DNA of 64,000 nucleotides, taken from positions 121,427,879 to 121,491,878 of the forward strand of contig NC_072896.1 in assembly GCF_027943255.1 (NCBI RefSeq), read 5' to 3'. The notes beneath the pieces were generated by a model. It ran no database searches, had not been told where the DNA came from, and saw only the letters and a program-made list of their open reading frames with translations. This stretch comes from Anastrepha obliqua. Its lineage: Eukaryota; Arthropoda; Insecta; Diptera; Tephritidae. The position numbers and the translations under genes are program-made. Positions 21,916 to 32,787 of this stretch are shown piece after piece (position 1 is the first letter of the stretch; the number at the start of each line of letters is the position of its first letter).

Positions 21916-23599
21916 GATCGACCATAAAACAGTTTCACCCCATAAAACCATTTACGCAAAAATTTTACGCAAAAATACTGAATTTATTTTTCCCCAAACA
22001 AATATTAACAAAGTCCATGCTTACAAGGTAATGGGTGATTTAATGCTGCATAGTGTTTAGAATTCTGCTAGTCAAGTTGCTATGAATGTTCCCGCATATA
22101 CTCGTATGAATATTTTACCTTGAAATTAATATGGATAGCTACTCCCAGGAATCATGCAAAAAAAAAACACAGGATGTCTGAAGACAATGCCAGATAGGCT
22201 ACCCTTGAGGTAGATTATGAATACAAAGAGGGCGTAGGCGCTCCTTAGACTATTGGCAGCCTACAGTTGACCAGGTGAGTCTTACGCCAGTTCAGCAAGC
22301 GTAAAGCAAAAACATTGATTTGCAGAATTTCCAAGTCTCTCTGGCAATATGTGAATCGCGCAATCAGTCAAAGCAGCTGCAGGGGCTAAAGACGCGGTGC
22401 CTCTCGTTATTGCTTCTTAATCGAAGCTTGACCGATGGAAATTCATGTGGTGGGACTCAATATAACCTCGAGTCTCTTTTGCTGCAGCTGCATGGAGAAT
22501 GATGAGACAGAATTATCTCCGCATCTACTCCTCATCTGCACTGTGATGAGATAGCAGCTTTCACTTTTTAACTACGCCATTTACTCTCATCAAATAATTG
22601 CACTTCATAGCCCATAATAAAATTATCTGATTTTTTACCCGATTATTATCCATTATTTTCGTTCAATTTGTTTCGCACCTTTAAGAGTCACTCATGCAGG
22701 ATCACTAAAGTCTTGAAACATAAATTTTTATATTCTCGCCATGCCCATAGAATTTATTGACCCTAACTCGCTAGATGTCAGAGATGAAAAAATAGCAAAA
22801 AATATATATAAATATATTTCAACAAATACATTAAAAACAATAATTTATTCATATTGCATTAAAATGCCTGCAAGCGTAAAACAGCAGCAATACTCTTACC
22901 TCTAAATGTGAAAAGCATTTGCTTTGTTTTCTGCTTTGTTTTCTGTCTGCTTGAATTTACAAGTAACATCAGAAAATTTAAAATTAATTTGCTGGAAAAA
23001 ATGAGAGCAAAGCTATTGCTGAATATAATAATTGTTGAAGCAAATAAAAGGCCTTGAGCCAAATACTTTTTTCTACATACATACATTTATATCAATGGGC
23101 CAATGCAACATCTGTTGCTGCTGCTGTACACAGTTGCTGTTGTACTCGGGAGAGAGTGAGTCTACCAGCATAGGCGACTGATGCAATGCGATTTCAAAAT
23201 GGTTTATTTTAGCTCATTTTTAAGTTGTGTTATATTGAAAGTTCTTATCTGTTTAAATATTATTTTTATTTTTGTTTTTTGTACTTTCAGAGAGTGAAAT
23301 GTATGTGGCATAGGCGATGTATACTATAAAAACATTTAATTAATTATTAGTAGAAATTAATACCCCCTCCTGTTCCAAATTTGAGGAATTTGCTGAAATT
23401 CATCTAAAAACAATAAGTGTCTTATATTTGGTAAAAAAACGAGTAGTTTTGTCAATATTATCGGCAATTGTTGATCCCCGAATATCCGAATTTCTAACTT
23501 TGATCCCGAAATTCCAGATTTCAAACTGGGATAAAACTCCATCCTTAAAATCATTAAAAATTTAAAAATCCCAATATTTAGTTTAGTTAAAAACTAATA
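21916..23599. other. no recognised gene
   Basis: Mostly unique-looking, AT-rich. Short frames (for example 21809-22060, 22320-22502) show no known motif. The stretch at 23350-23590 contains ccgaat and cccgaaatt motifs reminiscent of the satellite at 24140 but is not tandem. Confidence 0.4.
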
Positions 23600-24120
23600 G
23601 GTCTATGGATAAGTTCGTGCGGTTTTACAACAGATGGCGTAACTTGATTATTATTCCATCGATCCACATTTCCAAACATTCATTGGAGAGCTACTGTCGT
23701 AAGGCACAAACGTCAGTATAAGTTTTTTATTTGAAGCGTAAACAACAATATTTTTACCACACTTGAAAATGTCGAATTTCGTGCCAAATAATGTGTTTTT
23801 GCGGGGAATTCTTTAATATGAAGAAAAAAGCAGCCGAAAGTCATCGTATCTTGGTGGAAGTTTATGGTGAGCATGCTCTAGCTGAGCGAACGTGCCAGAA
23901 GTGGTTTACACGCTTTAAAAGTGGTGATTTTGGCCGCGCCGCCAAAGTTCATGGATACCGAATTGGAGGAATTGCTCGATCAAGATCCGGCTCAAACGCA
24001 AGAAGAGGTTGCAAAAACTTTGGGAGTTGATCAATCAACCATTTCCAAACGTTTAAAAGCCATGAGAATGATCCGAAATTCAAATTTCGAAAAAAAACCG
24101 CACGAACTTATTCATAGACC
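23600..24120 (+). mobile_element. mariner (DD34D group), 521-bp internal-deletion copy
   Basis: Ends ggtctatggataagttcgtg and (reverse complement) ggtctatgaataagttcgtg, one mismatch in 20, flanked by TA on both sides (23598-23599, 24121-24122). What remains encodes the paired-box-like DNA-binding part: SNFVPNN near 23771, then AAESHRILVEVYGEHALAER, CQKWFTRFKSGDF, and in a second frame LEELLDQDPAQTQEEVAKTL with VDQSTISKRLKAM. The catalytic domain is missing; the frame runs straight into the right end. The N-terminal part is itself frameshifted at about 23935. Confidence 0.85.
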
Positions 24121-24139
24121 TATTACTTAATTCTGATGT

Positions 24140-24717
24140 CAAAATAATTAATAAATTATCTCGGGATTCATACCGAATAACTCCGAAATTTTCAATACTT
24201 AAAATAAATATTTTCAAATATATTTTATTTAGTTCAAAACCACTCAAAATCTTTGCGCTAATATGAAAAAAATTAAAAAATTATATCGGGATTCATTCCG
24301 AATAATTCCGAAAATTTTCATTACTTAAAATATATATAAATAAGTTTCAAATATATTTTATTTAGTTCAAGACTAACATGAAAAAAATTCAAAAAAATAT
24401 ATCGGTATTCATACCGAATAATTCCTAAATCTTCAATACTTAAAATGAATATGAATAAGTTTCGAACATATTTTATTTAGTTGAAAACTGCTCAAACACT
24501 TTAACATTAACATGAAAAAAATTAAAAAAATATCTCGGGATTCATACCGAATAATTCCTAAATTTTCATTATTTAAAATAAATATAAATAAGTTTGAAAT
24601 ATATTTTATTTAGTTCAAAACTACTCAAGATCTGTAACACTATTATGAAAAAAATTAAAAAATTATCTCGGGACTTATACCGAACAATTCCGAAAATTTT
24701 TATTACTCAAAATATAT
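24140..24717. repeat. satellite B, about 116-133 bp units (left part)
   Basis: Tandem units recognisable by tctcgggattcataccgaat. Unit anchors at 24161, 24286, 24402, 24535 and 24668 give spacings of 125, 116, 133 and 133. Other conserved words are tatattttatttagttcaaa and catgaaaaaaattaaaaaat. The array is cut at 24717 by the mariner and resumes at 26043. Confidence 0.85.
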
Positions 24718-26042
24718 ACAGGTGGCGCAAAAGTAACCTTGCGATGTTTTTGGCTGTAATTTAAAAAAAAAATGAAAAACTTTGATTCTTCTTATGGATT
24801 ATTTTTATTTGGTCTTTTAGTTTTTTTTTTTACATCAAGTCGAGAATATGATGTCATGTAAATGGCCGCCGCCCCAGTTGATTGCCATTTGAGCCCTTTT
24901 TATGGCATTTTCCATCACTTTGGCCAAAACTTCCGGCGATAGGTCCTCACAGTCTTGACGGATATTGTCTTTAAGAGCCGCAAGAGTCTGAGGCTTGTTG
25001 ACATAAACCCGCGACTTCAAAAAGCCCCACAAAAAGAAGTCTGGAGCGGTCAAATCAGGCGATCTTGCTGGCCAGTGCAAATCGCCAAAACGGGAGATTA
25101 GGCGCCCGGGAAATGCATCCTTCAGCATATCGGTTGTGGCACGTGCAGTGTGTGCCGTTGCACCGTCCTGTTGGAACCACATGTTTTCCAATCCCAATTC
25201 ATCAAGTTGAGGCAAAAAGAACTCGTTGATCATTGCTCTGTAGCGCTCACCATTTACAGTAACCGTTTGGCCCGCGACGTCTTCGAAGAAAAAAGGTCCG
25301 ATGACTCCTCCAGCGAAAACAGCACACCATACAGTGACTTTGAGCGGGTGTAATGGCTCTGCGTGGGTTACACGCGGATTTTCAGTGCCCCAGAAGCGTA
25401 AATTTTTCTTATTTACGTACCCGCTAAGATGGAAATGGACCTCATCACTCATGATTATTTTTGCTAAAAAATCATCTTCCTCTTGGTGGTTATTAAGGAT
25501 GGCTTGAGCGTATGCTAGACGCGATTGGCGGTCAGCAGCTAACAGCTGATGCACCGTCTGGACTTTGTACGGAAACATCTTCAAATCTTGTACCAAAACT
25601 CGCTGTAAAGACCGTCGACTGACACCCATTTGCGTGGCACGTCGTCTGGTCGATGTCGACGGCGCTTCCATGACATCCTCGGCTACAGCAGCAATATTCT
25701 CTGCAGAACGGCTACTCCGGGGTCTGCCACGCCTGGCAGCATCTCGTGTTGTGCCAGTCTCTTCGAGCCGAGCGGGTAAACGTCGCAGTGTTTCACCGGT
25801 AGGCGTTGGACGGCGAGGAAATCTGCGACGAAATTCACGTTGTGCCAAAGTCACCGACCGATTATTGGTCAAATAAATAGTCAGCAATATTCCGCGTTCT
25901 GGGACAGTGTAGCGTAACATTGTTTATTAAGGTGTATTTCGCATGTGTTTACTACACAAATGTCAAAAAAGAACTGTCATTAGGGGTCAATCGCAAAATT
26001 TATAGCATTTTCTGATAGGAGGATTACTTTAGCGCCACCTGT
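24718..26042 (-). mobile_element. DD41D (rosa-type) mariner, apparently intact
   Basis: 1325 bp. Left end acaggtggcgcaaaagtaac, right end (reverse complement) acaggtggcgctaaagtaat: two mismatches in 20. Flanking sequence on both sides is TA-rich satellite, so the exact TA duplication cannot be fixed to the base. It carries a single uninterrupted transposase gene on the minus strand with short UTRs. Inserted into satellite B. Confidence 0.88.
24835..25920 (-). CDS. mariner transposase, DD41D
   Basis: 361 codons with no interruption, ATG at 25920-25918. The N-terminal half is a bipartite helix-turn-helix DNA-binding region (VTLAQREFRRRFPRRPTPTG; STRRRATQMGVSRRSLQRVL) with an RRGRPRSSRS AT-hook-like linker at residues 63-72. 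The catalytic domain has IIMSDEVHF (Asp 159), MWFQQDGATAHTA (Asp 252) and SPDLTAPDFFLWG (Asp 294). The 41 residues between the second and third Asp define the DD41D group; known examples include rosa mariners from Ceratitis. It ends GGGHLHDIIFST. The enzyme would cut at the terminal repeats and insert at TA. All three acidic residues are present, so activity is possible; this is inferred, not shown. Confidence 0.9.
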   Translation of the reverse strand: MLRYTVPERGILLTIYLTNNRSVTLAQREFRRRFPRRPTPTGETLRRLPARLEETGTTRDAARRGRPRSSRSAENIAAVAEDVMEAPSTSTRRRATQMGVSRRSLQRVLVQDLKMFPYKVQTVHQLLAADRQSRLAYAQAILNNHQEEDDFLAKIIMSDEVHFHLSGYVNKKNLRFWGTENPRVTHAEPLHPLKVTVWCAVFAGGVIGPFFFEDVAGQTVTVNGERYRAMINEFFLPQLDELGLENMWFQQDGATAHTARATTDMLKDAFPGRLISRFGDLHWPARSPDLTAPDFFLWGFLKSRVYVNKPQTLAALKDNIRQDCEDLSPEVLAKVMENAIKRAQMAINWGGGHLHDIIFST

Positions 26043-26300
26043 TATATGTAAATAAGTTTCAAATATATTTACTTAGTTCAAAACCACTCAAAATCTTTGC
26101 GCTAACATGAAAAAAATTAAAAAATTATCTCGGGACTCATACCGAATAGTTTCGAAAATTTTCATTACTTAAAATAAATATAAATAAGTTTGAAAGATAT
26201 TTTATTTAGTTCAAAACTATTCAAAATCTTTAACATACCGAGTAATCCCGAAAATTTTACTTAAAATATATATAAATAGGTTCTGAATATATTTAGTTTA
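26043..26300. repeat. satellite B, right part
   Basis: Continues the array after the mariner: tctcgggactcataccgaat at about 26127, then a last, partly deleted unit with taccgagtaatcccgaaaat. Ends near 26300 in a T-run. Confidence 0.8.
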
Positions 26301-27045
26301 ATTTTTTTTTCATTTAAAACAACTTTAGCCAAAAATTGTGGTTTTTGCCCTTTCAAGCCGGAATATCTCGAACACGTGTTGACGCTACTCTCAGATTCAA
26401 GTTCAGCAAATTAAAAACCTCCGCAAAAGTGTGTCTTATTCTTGGTGCAAAAATTGCGTCGGCCATTGTTGCCTAACCCTCCACTATAAATCCCAAACTA
26501 CACCTGTGCATCGACATTAATGATGCAAAACAAATGCGAAGTACAATAAAAATTATGTAATAAAAATGAAAATCAGAAAAAATAGCTGCAATAAAAGTAA
26601 TGAAAACGGAAGGTGTGGCAGATTATGAATTCCTAGAGAAAAACAATAAATTTAAACACCGAAAAAAGATGGAAAAAATAAATAAATATGTACGCACACA
26701 GTCGCTCGCGGCAAAAATTACAAACTTTTGCTGGCAAAAGTAGGCAAACATTTCTGCTCAGCCAAGCGTTTGCAAAAAACAGGTGTTAAGTGCCTTTTAA
26801 TGCAGATGGTTATGAATTGTTGTTGCTTACTATAAATAAAAAACAAAACAAAGTAAAAGAAACGGGAATGAGAATGAGAGTGGGAGCTAAACTAGGTGGT
26901 CAAACGGTCCTCCCTCTCTCTCGTTCAGCATAACATAAAAGGTCAATGTTTAAATTTGTTTGCTGTTTGCTCCTTTTAGCAGAACAACAGAATACTTTTG
27001 GGGCGAAAATATTTAGTGAAGTAAGAAGTTGAAGTAGTAGCGCTC
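26301..27045. other. non-coding, no recognised feature
   Basis: AT-rich unique-looking sequence; no repeat ends or frames of note. Confidence 0.4.
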
Positions 27046-27222
27046 GCTGCTTAGCAATCAATGGCAAACCTCCGAGTGTGTTTGTGCAACGAAAAAGCTT
27101 CTCATAAAAAACCATCTGCCATTTTGTGGAAAACATTAAGACGCACACCACAAATTAGAGGAGGAGATTGGCTTAACGGCCAACAAAGAGTGTAAGCGCC
27201 AATTATATATAAAATATGTATA
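27046..27222 (+). mobile_element. tRNA-derived SINE, 5'-truncated
   Basis: Body and 3' end only: atcaatggcaaacctccgag, aagacgcacaccacaaatta, agcgccaattatatataaaa. The tRNA-like head is missing. Immediately followed by the mariner at 27235. Confidence 0.7.
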
Positions 27223-27234
27223 TACTCGTATGTA

Positions 27235-28134
27235 CAGGATGGGCCATATAGCGTTTGCTTTTTGAACCACCTATTTTTTTGAGAATGGTAACACAAATGA
27301 CATGTCAAATGTGTTCATAATTTACTTAAAGGTTTGACATTTACGAAATGGGACGCTATACGCTTGAACAAAATTGTGAAATATTGAAAATCTATTTTCA
27401 AAGTGGTGAGTCTTCTTCGTCTTTTCTGATTTTCACGTCGGTGGCTACGTCAATAAGCAAAATTGTTGGATTTGGGGCTTAGAAAATCCACACGTTACTG
27501 TAGAGAAGCAAATGCATCCACAACGAGTCACTGTTTGGTGCGGTTTTTGGTCTGGCGGAATCATCGGGCCATTTTTTCCCGAAAATGGCCGAGGAGCCGC
27601 GGCTACAGTAAATGGCGAGCGTACCGTGACATGCTCAACGAGTTGTTTCCAAAAATTGAAGAAGATGACATAGACGACATTTGGTTTCAACAGGACGGTG
27701 CAACTGTCACACTGCCAAAGTTACACTCTAACTTTTGGCAACCGTTTTTGAAAACCGAATAATCAGCCGAAATTCTGATATCAATTGGCCGCCTCGGAGC
27801 TGTGATTTAAGCCCGTTGGATTATTTTTTGTGGGGAGCCGTTAAAGAAAAATGCTATGCGAACCACGCAGAGACGATTGATGCTTTAAAAGACGAAATCG
27901 AAGTTGCCATTCATGAAATTGGAGCCCAAACAATCGAAAATGTGCTTAAAAATTGGGTTGATCGAATGGCTACTGTAAAGCCAGTCGTGGCAGTCATTTC
28001 AACGATATTATTTTTCATTCATAAATGACAATGTTCAATCTTCAAAATAAAAAAAAAAAGTTTGAAAAAATATTGATTCGTTTTTTTTTTTTTTATAGCC
28101 GATTCAAAAAGCAAATTTTACATGGCCCACTCTA
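27235..28134 (+). mobile_element. DD41D mariner, deleted and frameshifted
   Basis: Left end caggatgggccatatagcgt, right end (reverse complement, about 28134) agagtgggccatgtaaaatt; both continue with tttgctttttgaa. TA lies before 27235. The transposase starts MGRYTLEQNCEILKIYFQSGES (about 27346), then jumps by deletion to the catalytic domain: GGYVNKQNCWIWGLENPHVT, QRVTVWCGFWSGGIIGPFF, DDIWFQQDGATVTLPK (second Asp), and after a frameshift DINWPPRSCDLSPLDYFLWG (third Asp). The region with the first Asp is deleted. Distinct family from the copies at 5993 and 24718. Confidence 0.8.
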
Positions 28135-30149
28135 TAGATATAAGAAGGTCTGAGTGTTTTCAGTTCAACGTCATTAGTAAATCATATCAACTTATTCCAT
28201 TCATCAGGAATCTGAAAATTAGTTAGACAAAAAAATTGATCTAAGTCGGATAATTCTAACTATGATGTAACGCCCAACGTCAAAATAAGGCGAAGAAATG
28301 CACAGAACCTTTTATCATACTTGCCCTTAACATTACCTGTAAATATATGCGCATATTCTACTCAAAAAGCGGAACCTCAACGGTACTTTTCTGCTTATTC
28401 TGGCGATGTTACGGAAACGGTAAGAAAGATTGAGAGAATTGAGAGGCATTATAAGATTGTCTGCATAATCAAACATGTGTTGAAGTGAAACTTTTAGTTT
28501 CGTGAGAGCGCCATGAAATTCTCTTCTTTTGCTAACATTTTCCCATAGAGAGAGATAGTTACATAGATGTGAGCTTTTATCTATTATTATTATTATTAGC
28601 AACTTACCACTAAAATTTTGGATATTATAGAAGCTGGGGTGGCTACTTCATCCTAGAGCAAATTCGCATGGTTATAGATTTATCAGCAGCGTTGCTTTTG
28701 GTTTTGAAAAGAAAAAAAAAATCAAAAATCAGGACAAAACAAAAAAAGACAAAAACAACTTGGGTCGAAAATGAGTTTGGTAATTCTGTCCCCAGGTACC
28801 GTTTGTTAACTGATTACTAAAAATTATGCAGCGCAATGCTTCAGTCTAACAATCATGATCCAATCCTTGCTTGAGAATATCAAGGCATCCTCTATGGCTA
28901 ACTCGTCGGTGACGAAGGAGATGTTTTTTTCTGTGATACTTCGATGAACAAGACCTCAAATTGAGTCTTGCTTGCGCTTCGAGCGAGTTTTGCTTTCCTT
29001 GAACAGTCTTGTGCTAGTTGCTCAGGACGCGAAAGTGCACTGCGGCTATCTAAGAGGCGGCAAAATTTAACAACGGGACACTTTTCTGCCTAGAGAACAT
29101 CAGCAAAATCAGGTAGATGTAAGAAGTCAGAGAATAATAGATGTAAGGAGTCAAGAGATTAACGGTCCCAGGGTATGTAGGAGCTCATTCCATGCCATAT
29201 GTAACTAGTTTTCTGTCTATTAATGGCGGTTAAAAATATGAGAATCATATCACGCTTTATAATTCGTGCAAAAATTATTCAATTTTAATATATGAAAAAA
29301 AGCTTAAAATAATGTTTTCTACGCAATGAAAGAAAAGAAATAAAAAATAGTGCAAGTTTATAAAAAAAAATACTTGAAAAAGGCTGTGAAGTATATTATA
29401 TTATTTTTTTTTTTGGAAATTTCGAAAAAACAGAAAAAAATCAAGTAGTATTTAAATGCTTTCATGGAGCTTCGGAATGCTCAACTCAATATTAGGCGCA
29501 ATATAACGGTAAGGCACTTTCATTACTTTGCAGCCATAAAGTTTGAGTTTGAATCAACTTTGAATTGAAAATTGTGAATCGATTATTGAAGCAAGAAAAA
29601 ACTTGCTTCTCCTACAACAGACCGTCTCAGTGCCTAAATTTATATAATTTAACAGCTCAAGCACCTACAGGTAAGAGTAAGCGGCATTCAATTTTCTTGC
29701 AGATTGCACAGCAATAATAATGAGAAGGATTTACTGAGACGTAAAGGCTGCTGTAATTTCAAAAACATGATCGCCCATACCTACATATCTGGCAGTGTTT
29801 ATGCAGCTGTAATCTCGGCGCTTAAGAATCTCCTTCAATATTTAATACGGCAACCTAATTTGATTAAGAACTTGTACATACTCTGTTCAACAAAAAAAAA
29901 AAATAAAAATAAACCTTAATATTTTAATAATAGAAATTATAAATGATTAATAATTTAATTTTTTTTAATTAAGAATAAAATATTTATTAATAAATGTTTT
30001 GTGGCAAATAATTTACTCTATATACTCATCTTTGGCTTCGCACACAATTTGGCAAGCTTTTTTAATGTATCAAATGAATTCTTTTCAATATTTTCAATGA
30101 CCTTTTAAGGAATCTTGTTTTGGATTCTGGTCACACTAGCTTAAATAAA
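28135..30149. other. no recognised gene
   Basis: Two kilobases of AT-rich unique-looking DNA. Small frames (28333-28602, 29704-29919) lack motifs. An A-rich/T-rich stretch at 29280-29440 holds short homopolymers only. Confidence 0.4.
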
Positions 30150-31021
30150 GGGCGATTTTTTAGCTATTATCCTTTTAACCAGTTGGTTTAAACGCACGTT
30201 TCTTGTTTTGTTTCACTGTCAAACATCTTCAGTTTGGTCTATAATTTAACCATGAATCGTCTTACAAACGAACAACGCTTGAAAATCATTGAATTTTATT
30301 ATCAAAATGCGTGTTCTGTTAAAGCTCCTTTTTGGATCAATGGGTACGTAAATAAGCAGAATTGTCGATTTTGGAGTGAAGATCAGCCAGAAGAATTGCA
30401 AGAGCTACCAATGTATCCAGAATAGGTCACAGTTTGGTGCGGTTTATGGGCTGGAGGTAGGATTGGACCGTACTTTTTCAAAGATGCTGCGAATCGTAAC
30501 GTAACTGTGAATGGTGAGCGCTACCGTAAAATGATATCCAACTTTTTTTGCCCAAAATGCAAGAGCTTGAGTTGCATGACATGTGGTTTCAGCAAGACGG
30601 TGCCACATGCCACACAGCACGCGTAACAATGGGCTTGTTGAGAGGCGAGTTCGGTGAATATTTTATTTCACGTTCGGGACCTGTCAATTGGCCACCCAGA
30701 TCGTGCGATATAACGCCTTTAGGTAGATAATTTTTTGTGGGGCTATGTTAAAGCTCATGTCTATTCAGATAAGCCTTCTTCAATTGGAAGACAACAATAA
30801 TATGTGAGATACCGGCCGAAACATTGGAAAGAGTATGCCAAAATTGAAATAAGCGGATGGACGATTTGCAGGGCAGTCGCGGTCAAGATTTCCATGAAAT
30901 AATCTTCAAACATTTAATTATATGGACTGTACTATAGATTTACATAAAAATTTCATGCATTTTTCTGAATTTTACGTGTGTTTTTTTGAAAAACTCTCCT
31001 ATAGCTCTTAAAACATCACCC
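30150..31021 (+). mobile_element. DD41D mariner, internal deletion, same family as 5993
   Basis: Ends gggcgattttttagctatta and (reverse complement of 31021) gggtgatgttttaagagcta. Start ATG 30252: MNRLTNEQRLKIIEFYYQN, then a deletion jumps to FWINGYVNKQNCRFW, then GLWAGGRIGPYFFKDAANRN and MWFQQDGATCHTARVTMGLL (second Asp). The third Asp motif reads CDITPLGR and the frame then stops, so this key residue is lost. There are further stops. The 5' UTR matches the copy at 5993 almost base for base over about 80 bases. Confidence 0.78.
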
Positions 31022-31820
31022 TTTTCTCTACAAATGCTATTTTAAGAATAAATAATAGTTGTTGAGTGCTAAATGAGGCGAATATGACGAATGAGGCGCT
31101 GAAATATCTTTGGCTCCTTATCAGTAATTCACTCATAACTCTTGACCGATGTGATGTTGCCATATTGATATTTTTCTTCTGCCAGCGCATGCAAGGATTA
31201 TCGATTACCAGGATTGACCAATCTGCTATGGTGAAAAACAAAATTGTGCGAACAACTTGGGCAGCCACGTCATCGGATACTCGGCAATCGAGTTCTACTC
31301 GCTCATTTCACACGTATTCACACACTCGTCCAATTGGTCGTAGTTCAGACGCGAGCGAAGTGGTATGGCTACTTACTGTGTTGATTTATTTCGCTTATAG
31401 TATCACCAACACAATCTCATTGTTTTCATTTTTCGGTGACGTCAGCCCATCAGCCGATTCTTTCAAATTTGTTGAGAGCCGGTTAACGTTCTGATATTGA
31501 CCACACCTTCTGAACTCTTTTCATCAGGAGCGCATGTGGCATAAATCTAGAGTTGAGGTTATAAAGGCTTGATTAAAATGCAATTCACAGTTGTCTGATG
31601 AATCTAAATTCTCAATTCATTAATTTTCGCAGACGATTTCTTATTATTTCTAATAATATCTGCAATTTATGCTAAATTTTTTGGAACCAATATATTCTTT
31701 GAGTGACCTGCCTGTTTACGGTATTCTCTATCGCTAAAACTCCATCGCCTAAAATCTCTTGGTTGGCTGGTTGAAGTGGTGATTCACCAGGAATCCAACA
31801 AGTGTTTCCGCACCATTTGT
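31022..31820. other. no recognised gene; one 142-codon open frame
   Basis: A plus frame at 31066-31494 is open for 142 codons (includes RMQGLSITRIDQSAMVKNKI and a serine/threonine-rich stretch). It has no family motif, no clear start context and no neighbours that help. It may be chance or part of an unrecognised repeat. Confidence 0.3.
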
Positions 31821-31821
31821 T

Positions 31822-31905
31822 CAAAGACGCACACCACAAATAGGAGGAGGAGCTCGGCCAAATACCCAAAAAGGGTGTACGCGCCAATTATATATATATA
31901 TCCAG
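31822..31905 (+). mobile_element. tRNA-derived SINE, 3' end only
   Basis: aagacgcacaccacaaatag, gagctcggccaaatacccaa and gtgtacgcgccaattatata match the 3' third of the family. Short TA tail. Confidence 0.7.
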
Positions 31906-32400
31906 TCTGTGCCATTGAGAAACCTTCTCAGATTGTTTACACCTATGCCGGCCAGCTCTCCGAGGCTTTCAAAAAGCGATATGCCAAGGGTTAACATCCT
32001 CGCTTTCCATAGGGCAGGGCATTCACAGAGGAAGTGGAAGATACTTTTTTTTCTCAGGTTCATTACAACTATGACAGTATGAATTGAAAGGGATAGCCAT
32101 TTCGGTTGCTTGCTTACCTATGGGCCAGAAGCCAGTTATCACGGCCGCGCAGAAATCCCTTTGTTTCATTATTTGTCAATATTGACGCTTTTTTGTGGCG
32201 TTCTACTAATTTTGCAAGTTGCTTGATCCCTTCATCTATAATCCACGATTCGTAGATATTTTGACCCCAGACCCAGATTAAAGTAACTTTATAGTTTACA
32301 CTCAAGGGGATAAGGCTACTTTTTCTTTGTTTAGCCAGTTTAGAGGTTATTGTAACTGAATCCAGAATTCCTCAATTGAAGCTCGGCTATCTGAAAGCGA
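31906..32400 (-). pseudogene. Loa/I-like LINE, decayed 3' end
   Basis: Minus strand. VNYKVTLIWVWGQNIYESWI resembles the RNase H C-terminus (V.L.WV.GH....GN), followed by GFLRGRDNWLLAHR and, in another frame, IFHFLCECPALWKARMLTLG with the Cys/His motif. It ends NLRRFLNGTDW near 31905, just beside the SINE fragment. Several stops. Family differs from the copy at 696. Confidence 0.6.
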
Positions 32401-32572
32401 TATTGCACTTAAAAGGGAAGTCTGCGATTAGTAGCCTTCAAGCTTCCCCAAGCTAATTATCCAGCACCACAATTCATTTTTTAATCGTCTGTCCAGACTG
32501 TTTAGTAAAAGTCCCTTACTCCACCCGCTTCATTTTACCTAAATGCACTCATTCATCATCATCATCTTTTTT

Positions 32573-32787
32573 TTCTAACAGCGGTCGACGCTCAGTAGGC
32601 AATGGCAAACCTTCGAGTGTATTTCTGTCATGAAAAATCTCCTCATGAAAAAATCATTTGCCGGTTGGAGTCGGTTTAAAACTGTAGGGCCTTCTATTTG
32701 TGGAACAACATGAGGACGCACACCATAAATAGTAGGAGCAGCTCGACCAAACACCTAACAGAAGTGTACGCGCCAATTATTTATTCT
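32573..32787 (+). mobile_element. tRNA-derived SINE, 5'-truncated
   Basis: Body and full 3' end: tcagtaggcaatggcaaacc, gtggaacaacatgaggacgc, aacagaagtgtacgcgccaa, then ttatttatt. Head absent. Confidence 0.75.

Noticed and set aside
25150..25876. Plus-strand frames of 67-103 codons
   Set aside because: Antisense to the intact mariner transposase.
30000..30149. Possible Tc1-like C-terminus on the minus strand
   Set aside because: Weak resemblance (IPKKVIENI-like words) over fewer than 40 residues, without ends or catalytic motif.
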